A DNA stretch of 64,000 bases from Propionibacteriaceae bacterium AM104-82. GTDB taxonomy: Bacteria > Actinomycetota > Actinomycetes > Propionibacteriales > Propionibacteriaceae. Both the position numbers and the translations under genes were made by a program. The notes below the pieces were generated by a model. The model had not been told where the DNA came from. It worked only from the letters and a program-made list of their open reading frames with translations, and did no database searches. Each line of letters starts with the position of its first letter. Positions within the stretch are counted from its first letter, which is position 1. Below are positions 35,618 to 49,356 of the stretch, piece after piece. The stretch is from contig JAQDQK010000003.1 in NCBI GenBank assembly GCA_027658995.1, forward strand, positions 62,001 to 126,000, given 5' to 3'.

Positions 35618-36700
35618 TTACCTCGAGACCAGGTTCAGGTCGCCGGCCACGTTGAACACGTTGACCCGATCCGGCAACACGCGGAGCCGGATCCGGGTCC
35701 CTCCTGGTAGTTCGGCCAGATCGGTGTCGTCCTGGATCACCTCGATCTCTTGGCCGGAGTCAGTCGTCAGGAAGTAGTGCGTCGAAGTCCCGAGGAACAC
35801 TGACGACTGGACAGTCGCAGGCATGCCCTCGTCGCCGTCGGGATCGATGACGAACTCCTCAGGCCTGACCGACACGATCACGGGAACCGGCTCCGTGATG
35901 CCGAGCGGGGCCGAGAACGAGTACCCGCCAGGCAGTCTCACCATTGGGTTGTCGCCGTCTACCGAGGCCGAGCCCTCGATGAGGTTGGAGAGCCCGATGA
36001 AGGTGGCAACGAACGTGTTGGCCGGGTGACGGTAGATCTCGCGAGGCGTTCCCACCTGCTGAATCACTCCGTGGTTCATCACGGCGATCCGGTCGGAGAC
36101 GGCGAGCGCCTCCTCCTGGTCGTGGGTGACGTAGACGGTGGTGATGTCGACTTCCTGCTGGATCTGCTTGATCACATTGCGCATCTCCACGCGCAGCTTC
36201 GCGTCGAGATTGGACAGCGGCTCGTCCATCAGCAGCACGCGCGGCTCGATGACCAGCGCCCGCGCCAACGCGACTCGCTGCTGTTGGCCGCCGGAGAGCT
36301 TCGCAGGCATCCGGTCGCCGAGGTGGTCGATCTTGACCGTGGCCAAGATGTTGTCGACCTTCTGCTTGATCGTCGCCTTCGGTAGCTTGCGCAGGTTGAG
36401 ACCGAAAGCGACGTTTTCACTCACGGACATGTTGGGGAAGATCGCGTAGTTCTGGAAGACCATCCCCATGTTGCGCTGGTTGACGGGGACGGCGTTGATC
36501 AACTGATCGGCGACGCGGAACTCGCCGCCCTCGATGCTGTTGAACCCGATGATCATGCGCAGCAGGGTGGTCTTGCCGCAGCCTGACGGGCCGAGCAACG
36601 TGAAGAACTCTCCTGGGGCGATCTCGAGGCTGAGCCCGTTGATAATCGTGTCGTCGCCGAATTTCTTGACGGCGTTCGAGATGTGGATGGGCACGCTCAT
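35618..36700 (-). CDS. ABC transporter ATPase (AfuC/PotA-like)
   Basis: 360 residues. Walker [37 protein letters not shown], the signature [15 protein letters not shown], Walker [17 protein letters not shown] and switch [24 protein letters not shown]-type C-terminal domain (about 245-360) follows. The ATG has AGAGGTG as ribosome-binding site. Substrate specificity comes from the binding protein, not from this subunit. Confidence 0.93.
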   Translation of the reverse strand: MSVPIHISNAVKKFGDDTIINGLSLEIAPGEFFTLLGPSGCGKTTLLRMIIGFNSIEGGEFRVADQLINAVPVNQRNMGMVFQNYAIFPNMSVSENVAFGLNLRKLPKATIKQKVDNILATVKIDHLGDRMPAKLSGGQQQRVALARALVIEPRVLLMDEPLSNLDAKLRVEMRNVIKQIQQEVDITTVYVTHDQEEALAVSDRIAVMNHGVIQQVGTPREIYRHPANTFVATFIGLSNLIEGSASVDGDNPMVRLPGGYSFSAPLGITEPVPVIVSVRPEEFVIDPDGDEGMPATVQSSVFLGTSTHYFLTTDSGQEIEVIQDDTDLAELPGGTRIRLRVLPDRVNVFNVAGDLNLVSR

Positions 36701-36723
36701 GGTGCACCTCTTTCTGGGGTCGG

Positions 36724-36765
36724 TCGACCGGGGCGCGCTTCTGCGTCGAGGCGCGCCCCGGTCGA
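36724..36765 (-). terminator. Long hairpin between binding-protein and ATPase genes
   Basis: A perfect 15-bp stem (TCGACCGGGGCGCGC / GCGCGCCCCGGTCGA) with a 12-base loop fills the 83-bp gap. On the minus strand it follows the binding-protein stop. No T-run follows, so it probably attenuates or stabilises the upstream mRNA, making binding protein more abundant than the membrane subunits. Confidence 0.6.
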
Positions 36766-36783
36766 ACCCGTTTCTTGGGGGGC

Positions 36784-37821
36784 TTACTTCACGCTCGTGC
36801 GGTGTTCCTGGTACTTCTGCGTGATCGTCTCCTTGTTCTCGGAAACCCAGGCTTCGTCATAGGAACCGAACAGCTTGATGTCATCGGTGGGCGTCATGTA
36901 GTCGGCAAGCGTCACGCCCTCGCGTAGCGGTCGGATCGTCGTGGTCTGCCCGACCTTCTCCTGCACGTCCTTGGACAGCATGAAGTCGACGAACCTCTTC
37001 GCGTTGTCGAGGTTCTTGGCGCCCTTGATGATCTGGACCGATTCGCCGGGGAAGATGGCACCCTCTTGCGGGAAGACCACCTTGACCGGCGCGCCTTCCT
37101 TCTCCAGGTTCGCTGCAGGGTCCTCCCATGTGAGGCCGACGACATACTCTCCGCCCGCGACGCCGGTGTAGACCTGCGAAGAAGAGTTGACGATCTTGCC
37201 GTCCAAGTTCCCCAAGAACGAGTCGACGTAGGCCCACGCCTCATCCGACATTGGGTCCTCGTCGGCTCCCATCCCGTACAGCATGGCCATGAGTGATTGG
37301 AAGGCCGAGGATGAGTTGACCGGATCCCCGAAGGCGATCTTGCCCTTGAGTTCGGGGTTGAGCAGGTCCTCGAAGCCGTTGATCTCCATGTCACCCTGGA
37401 GGTTGGTGTTGACGATCATCACCGTCGGATCAGCGAAGGCAGGTGTGAAGTAGCCGCTCTTGTTGCGGAACGCCTCCTGCATGTTCGCATCCTCGCTTGA
37501 GACGTACTCTTCGAAGAGATCCTGGGAGCCAGACAGCATGGTCTCATCGGCCGCCCAGAGCACGTCCCCCAGGGGGTTCGACCCCTCGGATTGGACACGC
37601 TGCACGAGTTCGCCCGTGCCAGCAGTTACTACGTCGACCTTGATGCCGGTTGCCTCCTCGAAGGCAGGGATGACGGTGTTGTTGAGCGCCTCGCTACGGG
37701 CCGTGTAGACCACCAGCGAGTTGCTGGCCTCGGTCCCGTCAGCTGTGTCGGACGAACACGCCGCCAGCGCTAGCGGGGCGGCGACGGCGAGCGCGATGAG
37801 CCCGGTGAGTGATCGTTTCAT
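36784..37821 (-). CDS. Substrate-binding lipoprotein (AfuA/FbpA-like)
   Basis: 345 residues with lipoprotein signal LAVAAPLALAACSS (Cys22). The mature start LVVYTARSEALNNTVIPAFEEATGIKVDVVTAGTG is typical of the Fe(III)/phosphonate/hexose-phosphate cluster. The C-terminal region where ferric binders carry a Tyr-Tyr pair instead reads GGEYVVGLTWEDPA, so iron is doubtful. Neighbouring YesMN-like genes favour a phosphorylated sugar ligand (inference). GGAGGAACT ribosome-binding site before ATG 37821. First gene of a five-gene minus-strand operon. Confidence 0.85.
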   Translation of the reverse strand: MKRSLTGLIALAVAAPLALAACSSDTADGTEASNSLVVYTARSEALNNTVIPAFEEATGIKVDVVTAGTGELVQRVQSEGSNPLGDVLWAADETMLSGSQDLFEEYVSSEDANMQEAFRNKSGYFTPAFADPTVMIVNTNLQGDMEINGFEDLLNPELKGKIAFGDPVNSSSAFQSLMAMLYGMGADEDPMSDEAWAYVDSFLGNLDGKIVNSSSQVYTGVAGGEYVVGLTWEDPAANLEKEGAPVKVVFPQEGAIFPGESVQIIKGAKNLDNAKRFVDFMLSKDVQEKVGQTTTIRPLREGVTLADYMTPTDDIKLFGSYDEAWVSENKETITQKYQEHRTSVK

Positions 37822-37978
37822 AGTTCCTCCTTGAACCTACGGTGATGCGATGCCCTCACGCTAGGAATCTGGGGCTGGTGGGCGATACCCACGATCGGTG
37901 ACAGGGGGTGGAAAATACACCGATGGTTCCTCGAGTGGCTCTGGTGCTGCGCCGGGCGGAAGGAGGTGACCGGCTGAT

Positions 37979-38008
37979 TTGGCTCAGCAGGTGCCCACGA
38001 GGTAAGCT
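37979..38008 (+). promoter_or_regulatory. Putative rplJ promoter
   Basis: TTGGCT (37979-37984) and TAAGCT (38003-38008) are separated by 18 bp, about 185 bp before rplJ, which fits transcription of the long L10 leader. The other half of the 370-bp gap (37822-37978) should hold the promoter of the minus-strand importer operon; I could not define it. Confidence 0.45.
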
Positions 38009-38039
38009 CGCCAATGCCGAAGACCGCAGGTGACATCAG

Positions 38040-38192
38040 TCATAAAGCCGAAAGGCACCCGCGCAGGTGAACGTACGAGCTTGATTCCTTCATGGAGCCA
38101 GCCCCGCGCCACCGGCACGGGGCTTTTTTGTGGTCTGAGGTCCTTGGAGTTCCCGCCGGGAACCCCGAGGTTGCTAATCGGAAGGAGACCAC
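38040..38192 (+). promoter_or_regulatory. Ribosomal L10 leader of rplJL
   Basis: A structured leader of about 150 bases before rplJ. It ends with GCCCCG (38101-38106) pairing with CGGGGC (38118-38123) and six Ts (38124-38129), a terminator-like hairpin, then GGAAGGAG before ATG 38193. Position and form fit the known autoregulatory leader bound by L10(L12)4. The bound fold itself was not computed. Confidence 0.6.
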
Positions 38193-38810
38193 ATGGCGAG
38201 GCCGGACAAGGCTGCCAAGGTCGCGGAGCTGACGGAAGCGTTCAGCACCTCCGCGGCGGCAGTGCTTACCGAGTACCGCGGTCTCACCGTCAAGGATCTG
38301 AAGGAACTCCGTCGATCCCTCGGTGAGAACGCCACCTACGCCGTTGCGAAGAACACCCTGACGACGATCGCGGCAAAGGAAGCCGGCATCGAGGGCATCG
38401 AAGATGCGCTCGCCGGTCCCACCGCAATCGCTTTCGTCTCCGGTGACATCGCCGCCGCCACCAAGGGGCTGCGTGACTTCGCAAAGGCCAATCCGTCCCT
38501 GGCGATCAAGGGTGGCGTCCTCGAGGGCAAGTTCCTCGACGCCAAGGCTGTGCTGAAGCTCGCCGACCTCGAATCCCGCGAGGTTCTGCTTGCCAAGCTT
38601 GCCGGCGCAATGCAGGCCAACCTGGCCAAGGCCGCCTACATGCTGGCTGCCCCGCTTGCGAAGGGCGCCCGCGCCCTTGGCGCGCTGCAGACCGCTGCAG
38701 AGGCCAACCCCTCCCTGATCGGTGGCGCAGGCTCCGCGCCGGCCGCCGACGCCTCGGATGAGACCCCCGCCGCGGATGCGGCAACTGAAGCAGCACCTGC
38801 TTCGGAGTGA
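38193..38810 (+). CDS. rplJ: 50S ribosomal protein L10
   Basis: 205 residues. [42 protein letters not shown] and NTLTTIAA are the conserved rRNA-binding N-terminus; the C-terminal helix that carries L7/L12 dimers is followed by an Ala/acidic tail of about 30 residues. L10 anchors the stalk and represses its own operon. GGAAGGAG ribosome-binding site. Confidence 0.95.
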   Translation: MARPDKAAKVAELTEAFSTSAAAVLTEYRGLTVKDLKELRRSLGENATYAVAKNTLTTIAAKEAGIEGIEDALAGPTAIAFVSGDIAAATKGLRDFAKANPSLAIKGGVLEGKFLDAKAVLKLADLESREVLLAKLAGAMQANLAKAAYMLAAPLAKGARALGALQTAAEANPSLIGGAGSAPAADASDETPAADAATEAAPASE

Positions 38811-38865
38811 TCCGTTGCAGCGACCGCTGCGATCACAAACTTTTTTCTGAAAGGAAACGCCCAAC

Positions 38866-39261
38866 ATGGCGAAGCTCACCAACGACGAGCTCCTTGACGC
38901 TTTCAAGGAGATGACCCTGATCGAGCTCTCTGAGTTCGTCAAGCTCTTCGAAGACACCTTCGATGTCACCGCTGCCGCTCCGGTCGCGGTTGCCGCTGCC
39001 GCTGCCCCCGCCGCTGGCGGCGACGACGCCGGTGCCGCTGAGGAGGGCTCCGACAAGGTCGACGTCATCCTGACCTCGGGTGGCGACAAGAAGATCGCAG
39101 TCATCAAGGAGGTGCGCGCTCTGACCTCCCTCGGCCTGAAGGAGGCCAAGGACCTCGTTGAGGGCGCTCCGAAGCCGGTGCTCGAGGGCGTCGACAAGGA
39201 GACCGCTGCCAAGGCCAAGGAGGCCCTCGAGGCCGCCGGTGGCTCCGTCGAGGTCAAGTGA
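38866..39261 (+). CDS. rplL: 50S ribosomal protein L7/L12
   Basis: 131 residues. N-terminal dimerisation part ([29 protein letters not shown]), Ala-rich flexible hinge, and C-terminal factor-binding domain ([38 protein letters not shown]). L7/L12 recruits translation factors. It follows rplJ by 55 bp with GAAAGGAAA as ribosome-binding site. Confidence 0.96.
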   Translation: MAKLTNDELLDAFKEMTLIELSEFVKLFEDTFDVTAAAPVAVAAAAAPAAGGDDAGAAEEGSDKVDVILTSGGDKKIAVIKEVRALTSLGLKEAKDLVEGAPKPVLEGVDKETAAKAKEALEAAGGSVEVK

Positions 39262-39287
39262 CCCGACGCGCCTAGCGCAACCCGTGA

Positions 39288-39316
39288 GCGGCCCGTCCCC
39301 GGTGGGGGCGGGCCGC
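39288..39316 (+). terminator. GC hairpin after rplL
   Basis: GCGGCCCG-T-CCCC pairs with GGGG-G-CGGGCCGC. There is no T-run, so read-through into rpoB is likely in part. Confidence 0.5.
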
Positions 39317-39376
39317 TTCGCATGCCTGGAGCGAAGGCCTGGACTAGGGGACACGCCCCTTTTCGGGGTGCGGCGC

Positions 39377-39493
39377 TTGCGTCCCTGCGGCGAGTCGCTA
39401 TCATCTTCGGCAAGGTCAACGTCGACCTGCCTTCTGAGCCGTAGCCCCCTTGGGGATGGGGCACTTGTGTGCTATGCCCATTTGGTATATAGT
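39377..39493 (+). promoter_or_regulatory. Putative rpoBC promoters in the 329-bp rplL-rpoB gap
   Basis: Best candidate: TTGTGT (39465-39470), 17 bp, TATAGT (39488-39493), about 98 bp before the TTG start. A second possibility upstream is TTGCGT (39377-39382), 16 bp, TATCAT (39399-39404). The rest of the gap holds the rplL hairpin and leader sequence. Confidence 0.5.
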
Positions 39494-39590
39494 GGTCATT
39501 TGCCCAGCTATGCGCCCTGCCCGTTATTTGACACGGGTCGTTCGCCGTGCACGGAAAATTTGCTTCAAGCGTTCTTGGAAGGACCGAATC

Positions 39591-42500
39591 TTGGCCGCCT
39601 CGCGCTCTGCGTTGAAGAACACCAATGTCGTCTCGTCCACCGGCCGTATCTCGTTCGCGAAGATTCACGAGCCACTGGAGGTTCCCAACCTCCTGGATTT
39701 GCAGATCGACGCTTACAACTGGCTGATCGGTAATGAAACTTGGCGTGGCCAGGTGGAGGCGCAGCTCGCCGCTGGTCGCACCGACGTCAACACCCGTTCC
39801 GGTCTGGAGGAGATCTTCGCTGAGATCTCCCCGATCGAGGACTTCAACGAGACGATGTCGCTTTCGTTCCGCGACCATCGCTTCGAGGAGCCCAAGTACA
39901 GCATCGAGGAGTGCAAGGACCGCGACGTCACCTACGCCGCGCCGCTCTTCGTGACCGCCGAGTTCGTGAACAACGACACCGGCGAGATCAAGTCGCAGAC
40001 CGTCTTCATCGGCGATTTCCCGCTGATGACCGACCGCGGCACCTTCATCATCAACGGCACCGAGCGTGTCGTCGTCTCGCAGCTCGTCCGCTCGCCGGGC
40101 GTCTACTTCGAGCAGACCCCGGACAAGACCTCCGACAAGGACATCTTCTCCTGCAAGGTGATCCCGTCGCGCGGTGCGTGGCTGGAGTTCGAGATCGACA
40201 AGCGCGACATGGTGTTCGTGCGCCTCGACCGCAAGCGCAAGCAGAACGTCACCGTGCTGCTCAAGGCGCTCGGCTGGAGCGAGGACAAGATCCTCGAGGA
40301 GTTCGGCGACTACGAGTCGATGCGACTCACCCTGGAGAAGGACTCCGTCAAGACCCAGGACGAGGCGCTGCTCGACATCTACCGCAAGCTGCGTCCGGGC
40401 GAGCCCCCGGCACGCGACGCCGCGCAGCAGTTGCTGGAGAACTACTACTTCAACCCGAAGCGCTACGACCTCGCCAAGGTCGGCCGCTACAAGATCAACA
40501 AGAAGCTCGGCCTCGAGCTGCCGTTCGATCAGCAGACCCTCACCATCGAGGACATCGTCGCCGCCATCAAGTACGTGGTCGCTCTGCACGAGCACCAGGA
40601 GATGCTGGGCGATGTCATCGTCGAGGCGGACGACATCGACCACTTCGGTAACCGTCGTCTCCGCACCGTCGGTGAGCTGATCCAGAACCAGCTCCGCACC
40701 GGCCTCGGCCGCATGGAGCGCGTCGTCCGCGACCGCATGACCACGCAGGACATCGAGGCCATCACGCCTCAGACGCTGATCAACATCCGCCCGGTGACCG
40801 CGGCTCTCAAGGAGTTCTTCGGCACCTCGCAGCTGTCGCAGTTCATGGATCAGAACAACCCGCTCGCGGGCCTGACCCACAAGCGTCGCCTGTCCGCGCT
40901 CGGCCCCGGCGGTCTCTCCCGTGACCGCGCGGGCATGGAGGTCCGTGACGTCCACCCGTCGCACTACGGCCGCATGTGCCCCATCGAGACCCCTGAAGGC
41001 CCCAACATCGGCCTGATCGGCTCGCTGGCCTCGTTCGCCCGCGTCAACGCGTTCGGCTTCATCGAGACGCCGTACCGCAAGGTCGTTGACGGCCTGGTCA
41101 CCGACCAGATCGACTACCTGACCGCCGACGAGGAGGACCGCTACTCCATCGCGCAGGCAAACGCCGCCGTCGACTCGACCGGCCACCTGTCCGAGGAGCG
41201 CGTGCTCGTCCGCCTGAAGCACGGCGACGCCGACGAGGTCCCCGTTGCCGAGGTCGAGTACATGGACGTGTCCCCGCGTCAGATGGTCTCCATCGCGACC
41301 GCGCTGATCCCGTTCCTCGAGCACGACGACGCGTCGCGCGCCCTGATGGGTGCCAACATGCAGCGTCAGGCCGTCCCGCTGATCCGCAACGAGTCCCCGT
41401 TCGTTGGCACCGGCATGGAGTACCGCGCCGCTGTCGACGTCGGCGACGTCACGCTCGCGAAGAAGGGTGGCGTCGTCACCTCGGTCGCGGCCGACATCAT
41501 CGAGATCACCAACGACGACGGCACCTACTCCAGCTTCAAGCTGGACAAGTTCGTCCGTTCGAACGCGGGCACCTGCATCAACCAGCGCCCGCTGGTCGCC
41601 CCCGGTGACCGGGTCGAGATCGGCACTCCGCTTGCCGACGGCCCATGCACCGACCAGGGCGAGCTTGCGCTCGGCCGCAACCTGCTCGTGGCGTTCATGC
41701 CGTGGGAGGGCCTCAACTACGAGGACGCGATCATCCTGTCGCAGCGCATCGTGCAGGACGACGTCCTCACCTCGATCCACATCGAGGAACACGAAGTCGA
41801 CGCCCGCGACACGAAGCTGGGCGCCGAGGAGATCACCCGCGAGATCCCCAACGTCTCCGACGAGATGCTGGCCGACCTCGACGAGCGCGGCATCGTGCGC
41901 ATCGGCGCAGAGGTCGGCGCCGGCGACATCCTGGTCGGCAAGGTCACGCCCAAGGGCGAGACCGAGCTCACCCCCGAGGAGCGCCTGCTGCGCGCCATCT
42001 TCGGTGAGAAGGCCCGCGAGGTCCGCGACACGTCGCTGAAGGTGCCCCACGGCGAGACCGGAACGGTCATCGGCGTGCGCGTCTTCAACCGCGAGGACGA
42101 CGACGAGCTGCTGCCCGGCGTCAACCAGTTGGTCCGCGTGCACGTCGCCCAGAAGCGCAAGATCTCCGACGGCGACAAGCTCGCCGGCCGCCACGGTAAC
42201 AAGGGCGTCATCTCGAAGATCCTGCCCGTCGAGGACATGCCGTTCCTCGAGGACGGCACCCCCGTCGACATCGTGCTGAACCCGCTCGGCGTCCCGTCCC
42301 GCATGAACGTGGGCCAGGTGCTGGAGAACCACCTCGGGTGGATCGCCAAGACCGGCTGGGACATCACCGAGGTGCAGGCCGAGTGGGCCGAGCGTCTCCG
42401 CGAGGTCGGCCTCGGCCGGGTCGAGGGTGACGCGAAGGTCGCCACCCCCGTCTTCGACGGCGCCAACGAGGAGGAGATCTCGGGCCTGCTCGACAACTCC

Positions 42501-43064
42501 CTCCCGACGCGCGACGGCGACCGCCTGATCAACTCGTCCGGCAAGGCGTACCTGTTCGACGGTCGCACGGGGGAGAAGTACCCCGAGAAGATCGGCGTCG
42601 GCTACATGTACATGCTGAAGCTGCACCACCTGGTCGACGACAAGATCCACGCCCGCTCGACCGGCCCGTACTCGATGATCACCCAGCAGCCGCTCGGCGG
42701 TAAGGCCCAGTTCGGTGGCCAGCGCTTCGGTGAGATGGAGGTGTGGGCCCTCGAGGCGTACGGCGCGGCTTGGGCTCTGCAGGAGCTGCTGACCATCAAG
42801 TCCGATGACGTGCCTGGCCGCGTCAAGGTCTACGAAGCCATCGTGAAGGGCGAGAACATCCCCGAGCCGGGCATCCCGGAGTCGTTCAAGGTTCTCGTCA
42901 AGGAAATGAAGTCGCTGTGTCTGAACGTGGAGGTGCTCTCCGACGACGGCCGGGTCATTGACCTGCGCGAGTCCGAGGACGACATCCGCTCCGCCGAGGA
43001 CTTCGGCATCGACCTCGGTCGTCGTCCCGGATCTGACAACTTCCTGGACGTCGGCGAAGTCTGA
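39591..43064 (+). CDS. rpoB: DNA-directed RNA polymerase subunit beta
   Basis: 1157 residues from the TTG at 39591 (GGAAGGA ribosome-binding site; product then begins [10 protein letters not shown], like other actinobacterial RpoB). An ATG farther upstream at 39450 would add a Cys/Arg-rich stretch that does not belong. The rifampicin region [22 protein letters not shown] is wild-type at Asp420, His430 and Ser435 (E. coli 516, 526, 531), so rifampicin sensitivity is expected. Active-site region [19 protein letters not shown] is intact. Forms the catalytic core with RpoC. Confidence 0.97.
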   Translation: MAASRSALKNTNVVSSTGRISFAKIHEPLEVPNLLDLQIDAYNWLIGNETWRGQVEAQLAAGRTDVNTRSGLEEIFAEISPIEDFNETMSLSFRDHRFEEPKYSIEECKDRDVTYAAPLFVTAEFVNNDTGEIKSQTVFIGDFPLMTDRGTFIINGTERVVVSQLVRSPGVYFEQTPDKTSDKDIFSCKVIPSRGAWLEFEIDKRDMVFVRLDRKRKQNVTVLLKALGWSEDKILEEFGDYESMRLTLEKDSVKTQDEALLDIYRKLRPGEPPARDAAQQLLENYYFNPKRYDLAKVGRYKINKKLGLELPFDQQTLTIEDIVAAIKYVVALHEHQEMLGDVIVEADDIDHFGNRRLRTVGELIQNQLRTGLGRMERVVRDRMTTQDIEAITPQTLINIRPVTAALKEFFGTSQLSQFMDQNNPLAGLTHKRRLSALGPGGLSRDRAGMEVRDVHPSHYGRMCPIETPEGPNIGLIGSLASFARVNAFGFIETPYRKVVDGLVTDQIDYLTADEEDRYSIAQANAAVDSTGHLSEERVLVRLKHGDADEVPVAEVEYMDVSPRQMVSIATALIPFLEHDDASRALMGANMQRQAVPLIRNESPFVGTGMEYRAAVDVGDVTLAKKGGVVTSVAADIIEITNDDGTYSSFKLDKFVRSNAGTCINQRPLVAPGDRVEIGTPLADGPCTDQGELALGRNLLVAFMPWEGLNYEDAIILSQRIVQDDVLTSIHIEEHEVDARDTKLGAEEITREIPNVSDEMLADLDERGIVRIGAEVGAGDILVGKVTPKGETELTPEERLLRAIFGEKAREVRDTSLKVPHGETGTVIGVRVFNREDDDELLPGVNQLVRVHVAQKRKISDGDKLAGRHGNKGVISKILPVEDMPFLEDGTPVDIVLNPLGVPSRMNVGQVLENHLGWIAKTGWDITEVQAEWAERLREVGLGRVEGDAKVATPVFDGANEEEISGLLDNSLPTRDGDRLINSSGKAYLFDGRTGEKYPEKIGVGYMYMLKLHHLVDDKIHARSTGPYSMITQQPLGGKAQFGGQRFGEMEVWALEAYGAAWALQELLTIKSDDVPGRVKVYEAIVKGENIPEPGIPESFKVLVKEMKSLCLNVEVLSDDGRVIDLRESEDDIRSAEDFGIDLGRRPGSDNFLDVGEV

Positions 43065-43143
43065 GCCTGAACTCAGTCCCAAATCAACTCAGACTTTTCC
43101 AAAGGCACCTACTGCCACGAAGTAGGGGAAAGAGAAGCAAAAC

Positions 43144-47082
<3,939 letters not shown>

Positions 47083-47093
47083 ATCTGACCCGT

Positions 47094-47131
47094 GAGGGGC
47101 CCGCGACTACGGTCGCGGGCCCCTCTTTTTT
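47094..47131 (+). terminator. Rho-independent terminator of rpoBC
   Basis: A perfect 14-bp stem (GAGGGGCCCGCGAC / GTCGCGGGCCCCTC), 4-base loop, and TTTTTT directly after. Confidence 0.9.
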
Positions 47132-47182
47132 GTTGCCGGGGGCGGCCGGGGGTGGTCCGACCTCCGGGCTACGATCGCCAGT

Positions 47183-48730
47183 GTGACGTTCAAGGAAGGC
47201 GCTGGTCAGCGCCGCAATGCAGGCAACCTCCGCAGGCCGCTGGGGGCCGCGGCCGCATCCCTCGTGCTGGTGGGGCTCGCCGCGTGCGCGCCGGCCTCTG
47301 TCCAGCCGAGCGGGGGAGGGCCATCGGCCCCTCCGACGAGCGCCAGTCCGTCCCCGTCGCCGAGCCCGGAGCCGGTCGAGCCGAAGATCGTCGAGGTCCC
47401 GGCAAGCACCGTCGGTAAGGTCACCGAGTTGTCCCTGAACGCGCCCGACCAGGGCGTCACCGCGGAGGTACCGCGCTTCGACGACGCCCGGAACCTTTCG
47501 GTGGCCGTGGAGGTCGTCCGCGGGCGGATGCTGCGGCAGGCCTCCTGGGACAAGGCCGACAGCGCCGCCATCACCGCGCGCGTGACGGCCGCGGGCGCTG
47601 ACGTCGTCGGCGTCGAACTGACGAGCACCGTCACGGCGGGCGCCGTCACCACGGTGACACCCTCCGCCATCTGGTACGACGCCAACTCCGGCCTGAGCTA
47701 CGCGCCGGCCGCCCTGATCGACCCGACGGCGTGGAGCGGTTTCGTCACCGCGGTCAGCGGCGCTGCCACGGAGGCGGGCGGTGACGCCGCCAAGGCCACC
47801 GAGTCCCTCAACGACCAGGCGGCGCCCTACGGAACCGGCCCCGCCATCGGGCTCTCGCCGGAGGGGGCGCTCGTCGTCAGCTTCGCGTCGGGGATCCTCG
47901 GCCCCGAACGGGTCGACCTGACGGTGCCCGCCGACCAGGCCGAGCCGATGCTGTCGGCGTTCGGGAAGCAGGCGTTGACCGCGGTCGCGAAGCCCGCAGC
48001 GCTGGCCGCCACGGCGGCAGGCGCCCCGGACCCGACGCTCGCGGACGCGGGCGGGCGCGCCCCCATCAAGATCGGCCCCGACTGCATGGTGCTCAAGTGC
48101 GTCGCCCTGACCTTCGACGACGGCCCAGGCGGGGGCACCCCGGATGTGCAGGACGCCCTGGCAAAGGGCAAGGCGGGCGCCACGTTCTTCGTGCTCGGCG
48201 AGAACACCGAGTCCAACCCGAAGACGGTGCTGCGGGGCGCGGCGCTCGGCATGGAACTGGCGAGCCATTCGATGAAGCACCCCGACCTGGCTCGGCAGTC
48301 GGCGGCCCGCCTCGACAAGGAGATCGTCGGCACCAACGACGTGCTGAGGCAGACCATCGGCGAATCGCCGCTCCTGATGCGCCCGCCGTACGGATCGCAC
48401 AACCCGGCGGTCGACAAGGTGGCCGCCGCCAACGGCCTTGCGATCGTGCAGTGGAGCGTCGACACCCTGGACTGGAAGACCCGCAGCACCTCCGCCACGA
48501 TTTCGGCCGCCACCAGCCTCGGCGGCTACAACCTGCCCATCGTGCTCATGCACGACATCCACGACTCGACGGTCAACGCGGTCCCGTCGATCGTCTCCGA
48601 CCTCACCGATGCGGGCTACACGCTGGTCACCGTCAGCGAGCAGTCGCTGAACGAGGGCACGCTGCTCGCCGGGCACGCCTACTGCCACGGCCTGGGCGTC
48701 AGCCAGGCAGGTTTCAACTGCAAGGGGTGA
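47183..48730 (+). CDS. Lipoprotein polysaccharide deacetylase (NodB domain, CE4)
   Basis: 515 residues. Lipoprotein signal LVLVGLAAC (Cys35), a Pro/Ser-rich linker, a middle domain of about 220 residues with no recognised fold, and a NodB domain near the C-terminus. NodB motifs: TFDDGPG (Asp312, Asp313), HSMKH (metal His362 and His366), RPPYG, WSVDTLDW and LMHDIH. The catalytic base and metal ligands are intact. It probably deacetylates peptidoglycan or another GlcNAc polymer at the cell surface. GTG start. It sits between rpoC and rpsL with its own expression unit likely. Confidence 0.88.
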   Translation: MTFKEGAGQRRNAGNLRRPLGAAAASLVLVGLAACAPASVQPSGGGPSAPPTSASPSPSPSPEPVEPKIVEVPASTVGKVTELSLNAPDQGVTAEVPRFDDARNLSVAVEVVRGRMLRQASWDKADSAAITARVTAAGADVVGVELTSTVTAGAVTTVTPSAIWYDANSGLSYAPAALIDPTAWSGFVTAVSGAATEAGGDAAKATESLNDQAAPYGTGPAIGLSPEGALVVSFASGILGPERVDLTVPADQAEPMLSAFGKQALTAVAKPAALAATAAGAPDPTLADAGGRAPIKIGPDCMVLKCVALTFDDGPGGGTPDVQDALAKGKAGATFFVLGENTESNPKTVLRGAALGMELASHSMKHPDLARQSAARLDKEIVGTNDVLRQTIGESPLLMRPPYGSHNPAVDKVAAANGLAIVQWSVDTLDWKTRSTSATISAATSLGGYNLPIVLMHDIHDSTVNAVPSIVSDLTDAGYTLVTVSEQSLNEGTLLAGHAYCHGLGVSQAGFNCKG

Positions 48731-48748
48731 GCGGCGGGAGCGACGCTT

Positions 48749-48778
48749 TTGGATTCTCCCCGCTGCGTGGAGTAATCT
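48749..48778 (+). promoter_or_regulatory. Putative promoter of rpsL-rpsG-fusA
   Basis: TTGGAT (48749-48754), 18 bp, TAATCT (48773-48778). About 200 bases of leader follow before rpsL, including the hairpin GCTCTC...GAGAGC near 48837-48858. Nothing else seen in this gap. Confidence 0.5.
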
Positions 48779-48984
48779 TGACGGGCGTGCCCGGTTGCTC
48801 GGGCCGATTTGTGCGTGCCCTGGCATGGTGGATCGCTCTCTGACGTTGCAGGAGAGCGTGGATGTGCTGAGTCCGCACGGCAGTGATCTGCCTCGTGGTC
48901 ATACGGTGACTTGATCTCGGAGTGGAAAAGCTGCGCCAGGGAAGATAAACGTACGTCCACCAATAACGAAAGTGATACCAGCAG

Positions 48985-49356
48985 GTGCCAACAATCCAGC
49001 AGCTGGTCCGTAAGGGCCGCACAGACAAGATCTCGAAGAACAAGACGCCCGCGCTCAAGGGTTCGCCCCAGCGTCGCGGCGTGTGCACTCGTGTTTACAC
49101 CACGACGCCGAGGAAGCCGAACTCCGCGCTCCGTAAGGTCGCGCGCGTGCGTTTGAGCTCCGGCATCGAGGTCACCGCTTACATCCCGGGTGTGGGCCAC
49201 AACCTGCAGGAGCACTCGATGGTGCTCGTCCGCGGCGGTCATGTGAAGGACCTCCCCGGCGTGCGCTACAAGATCATCCGCGGCGCGCTTGACACCCAGG
49301 GTGTCAAGGGCCGCAAGCAGGCTCGCAGCCGCTACGGCGCGAAGAAGGAGAAGTAA
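48985..49356 (+). CDS. rpsL: 30S ribosomal protein S12, with Arg43
   Basis: 123 residues from GTG 48985. [52 protein letters not shown] and [13 protein letters not shown] are canonical. The decoding-site loop reads TTTPRKPNS: residue 43 is Arg (AGG at 49111-49113) where most bacteria have Lys. Lys43Arg is a classic streptomycin-resistance change in other species. Residue 86 is His (usually Arg); Lys88 is normal. The stop overlaps rpsG (TAATG). Confidence 0.96.
   Translation: MPTIQQLVRKGRTDKISKNKTPALKGSPQRRGVCTRVYTTTPRKPNSALRKVARVRLSSGIEVTAYIPGVGHNLQEHSMVLVRGGHVKDLPGVRYKIIRGALDTQGVKGRKQARSRYGAKKEK

Noticed and set aside
33957..37821. Ferric iron importer FbpABC
   Set aside because: The general family fits, but the ferric-binding Tyr pair is not seen and the YesMN-type genes point to another ligand. 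Kept as an alternative only.
39450..39590. Upstream ATG start for rpoB
   Set aside because: The extra residues are Cys/Arg-rich and overlap the promoter; TTG at 39591 has a good ribosome-binding site and the usual N-terminus.
40816..40895. Rifampicin-resistance changes in rpoB
   Set aside because: The region was checked and residues equivalent to 516, 526 and 531 are wild-type.
38040..43082. Open frame of about 1680 codons on the minus strand
   Set aside because: It runs antisense to rplJ, rplL and rpoB; its composition is a shadow of GC-rich codons and it has no recognisable domain.
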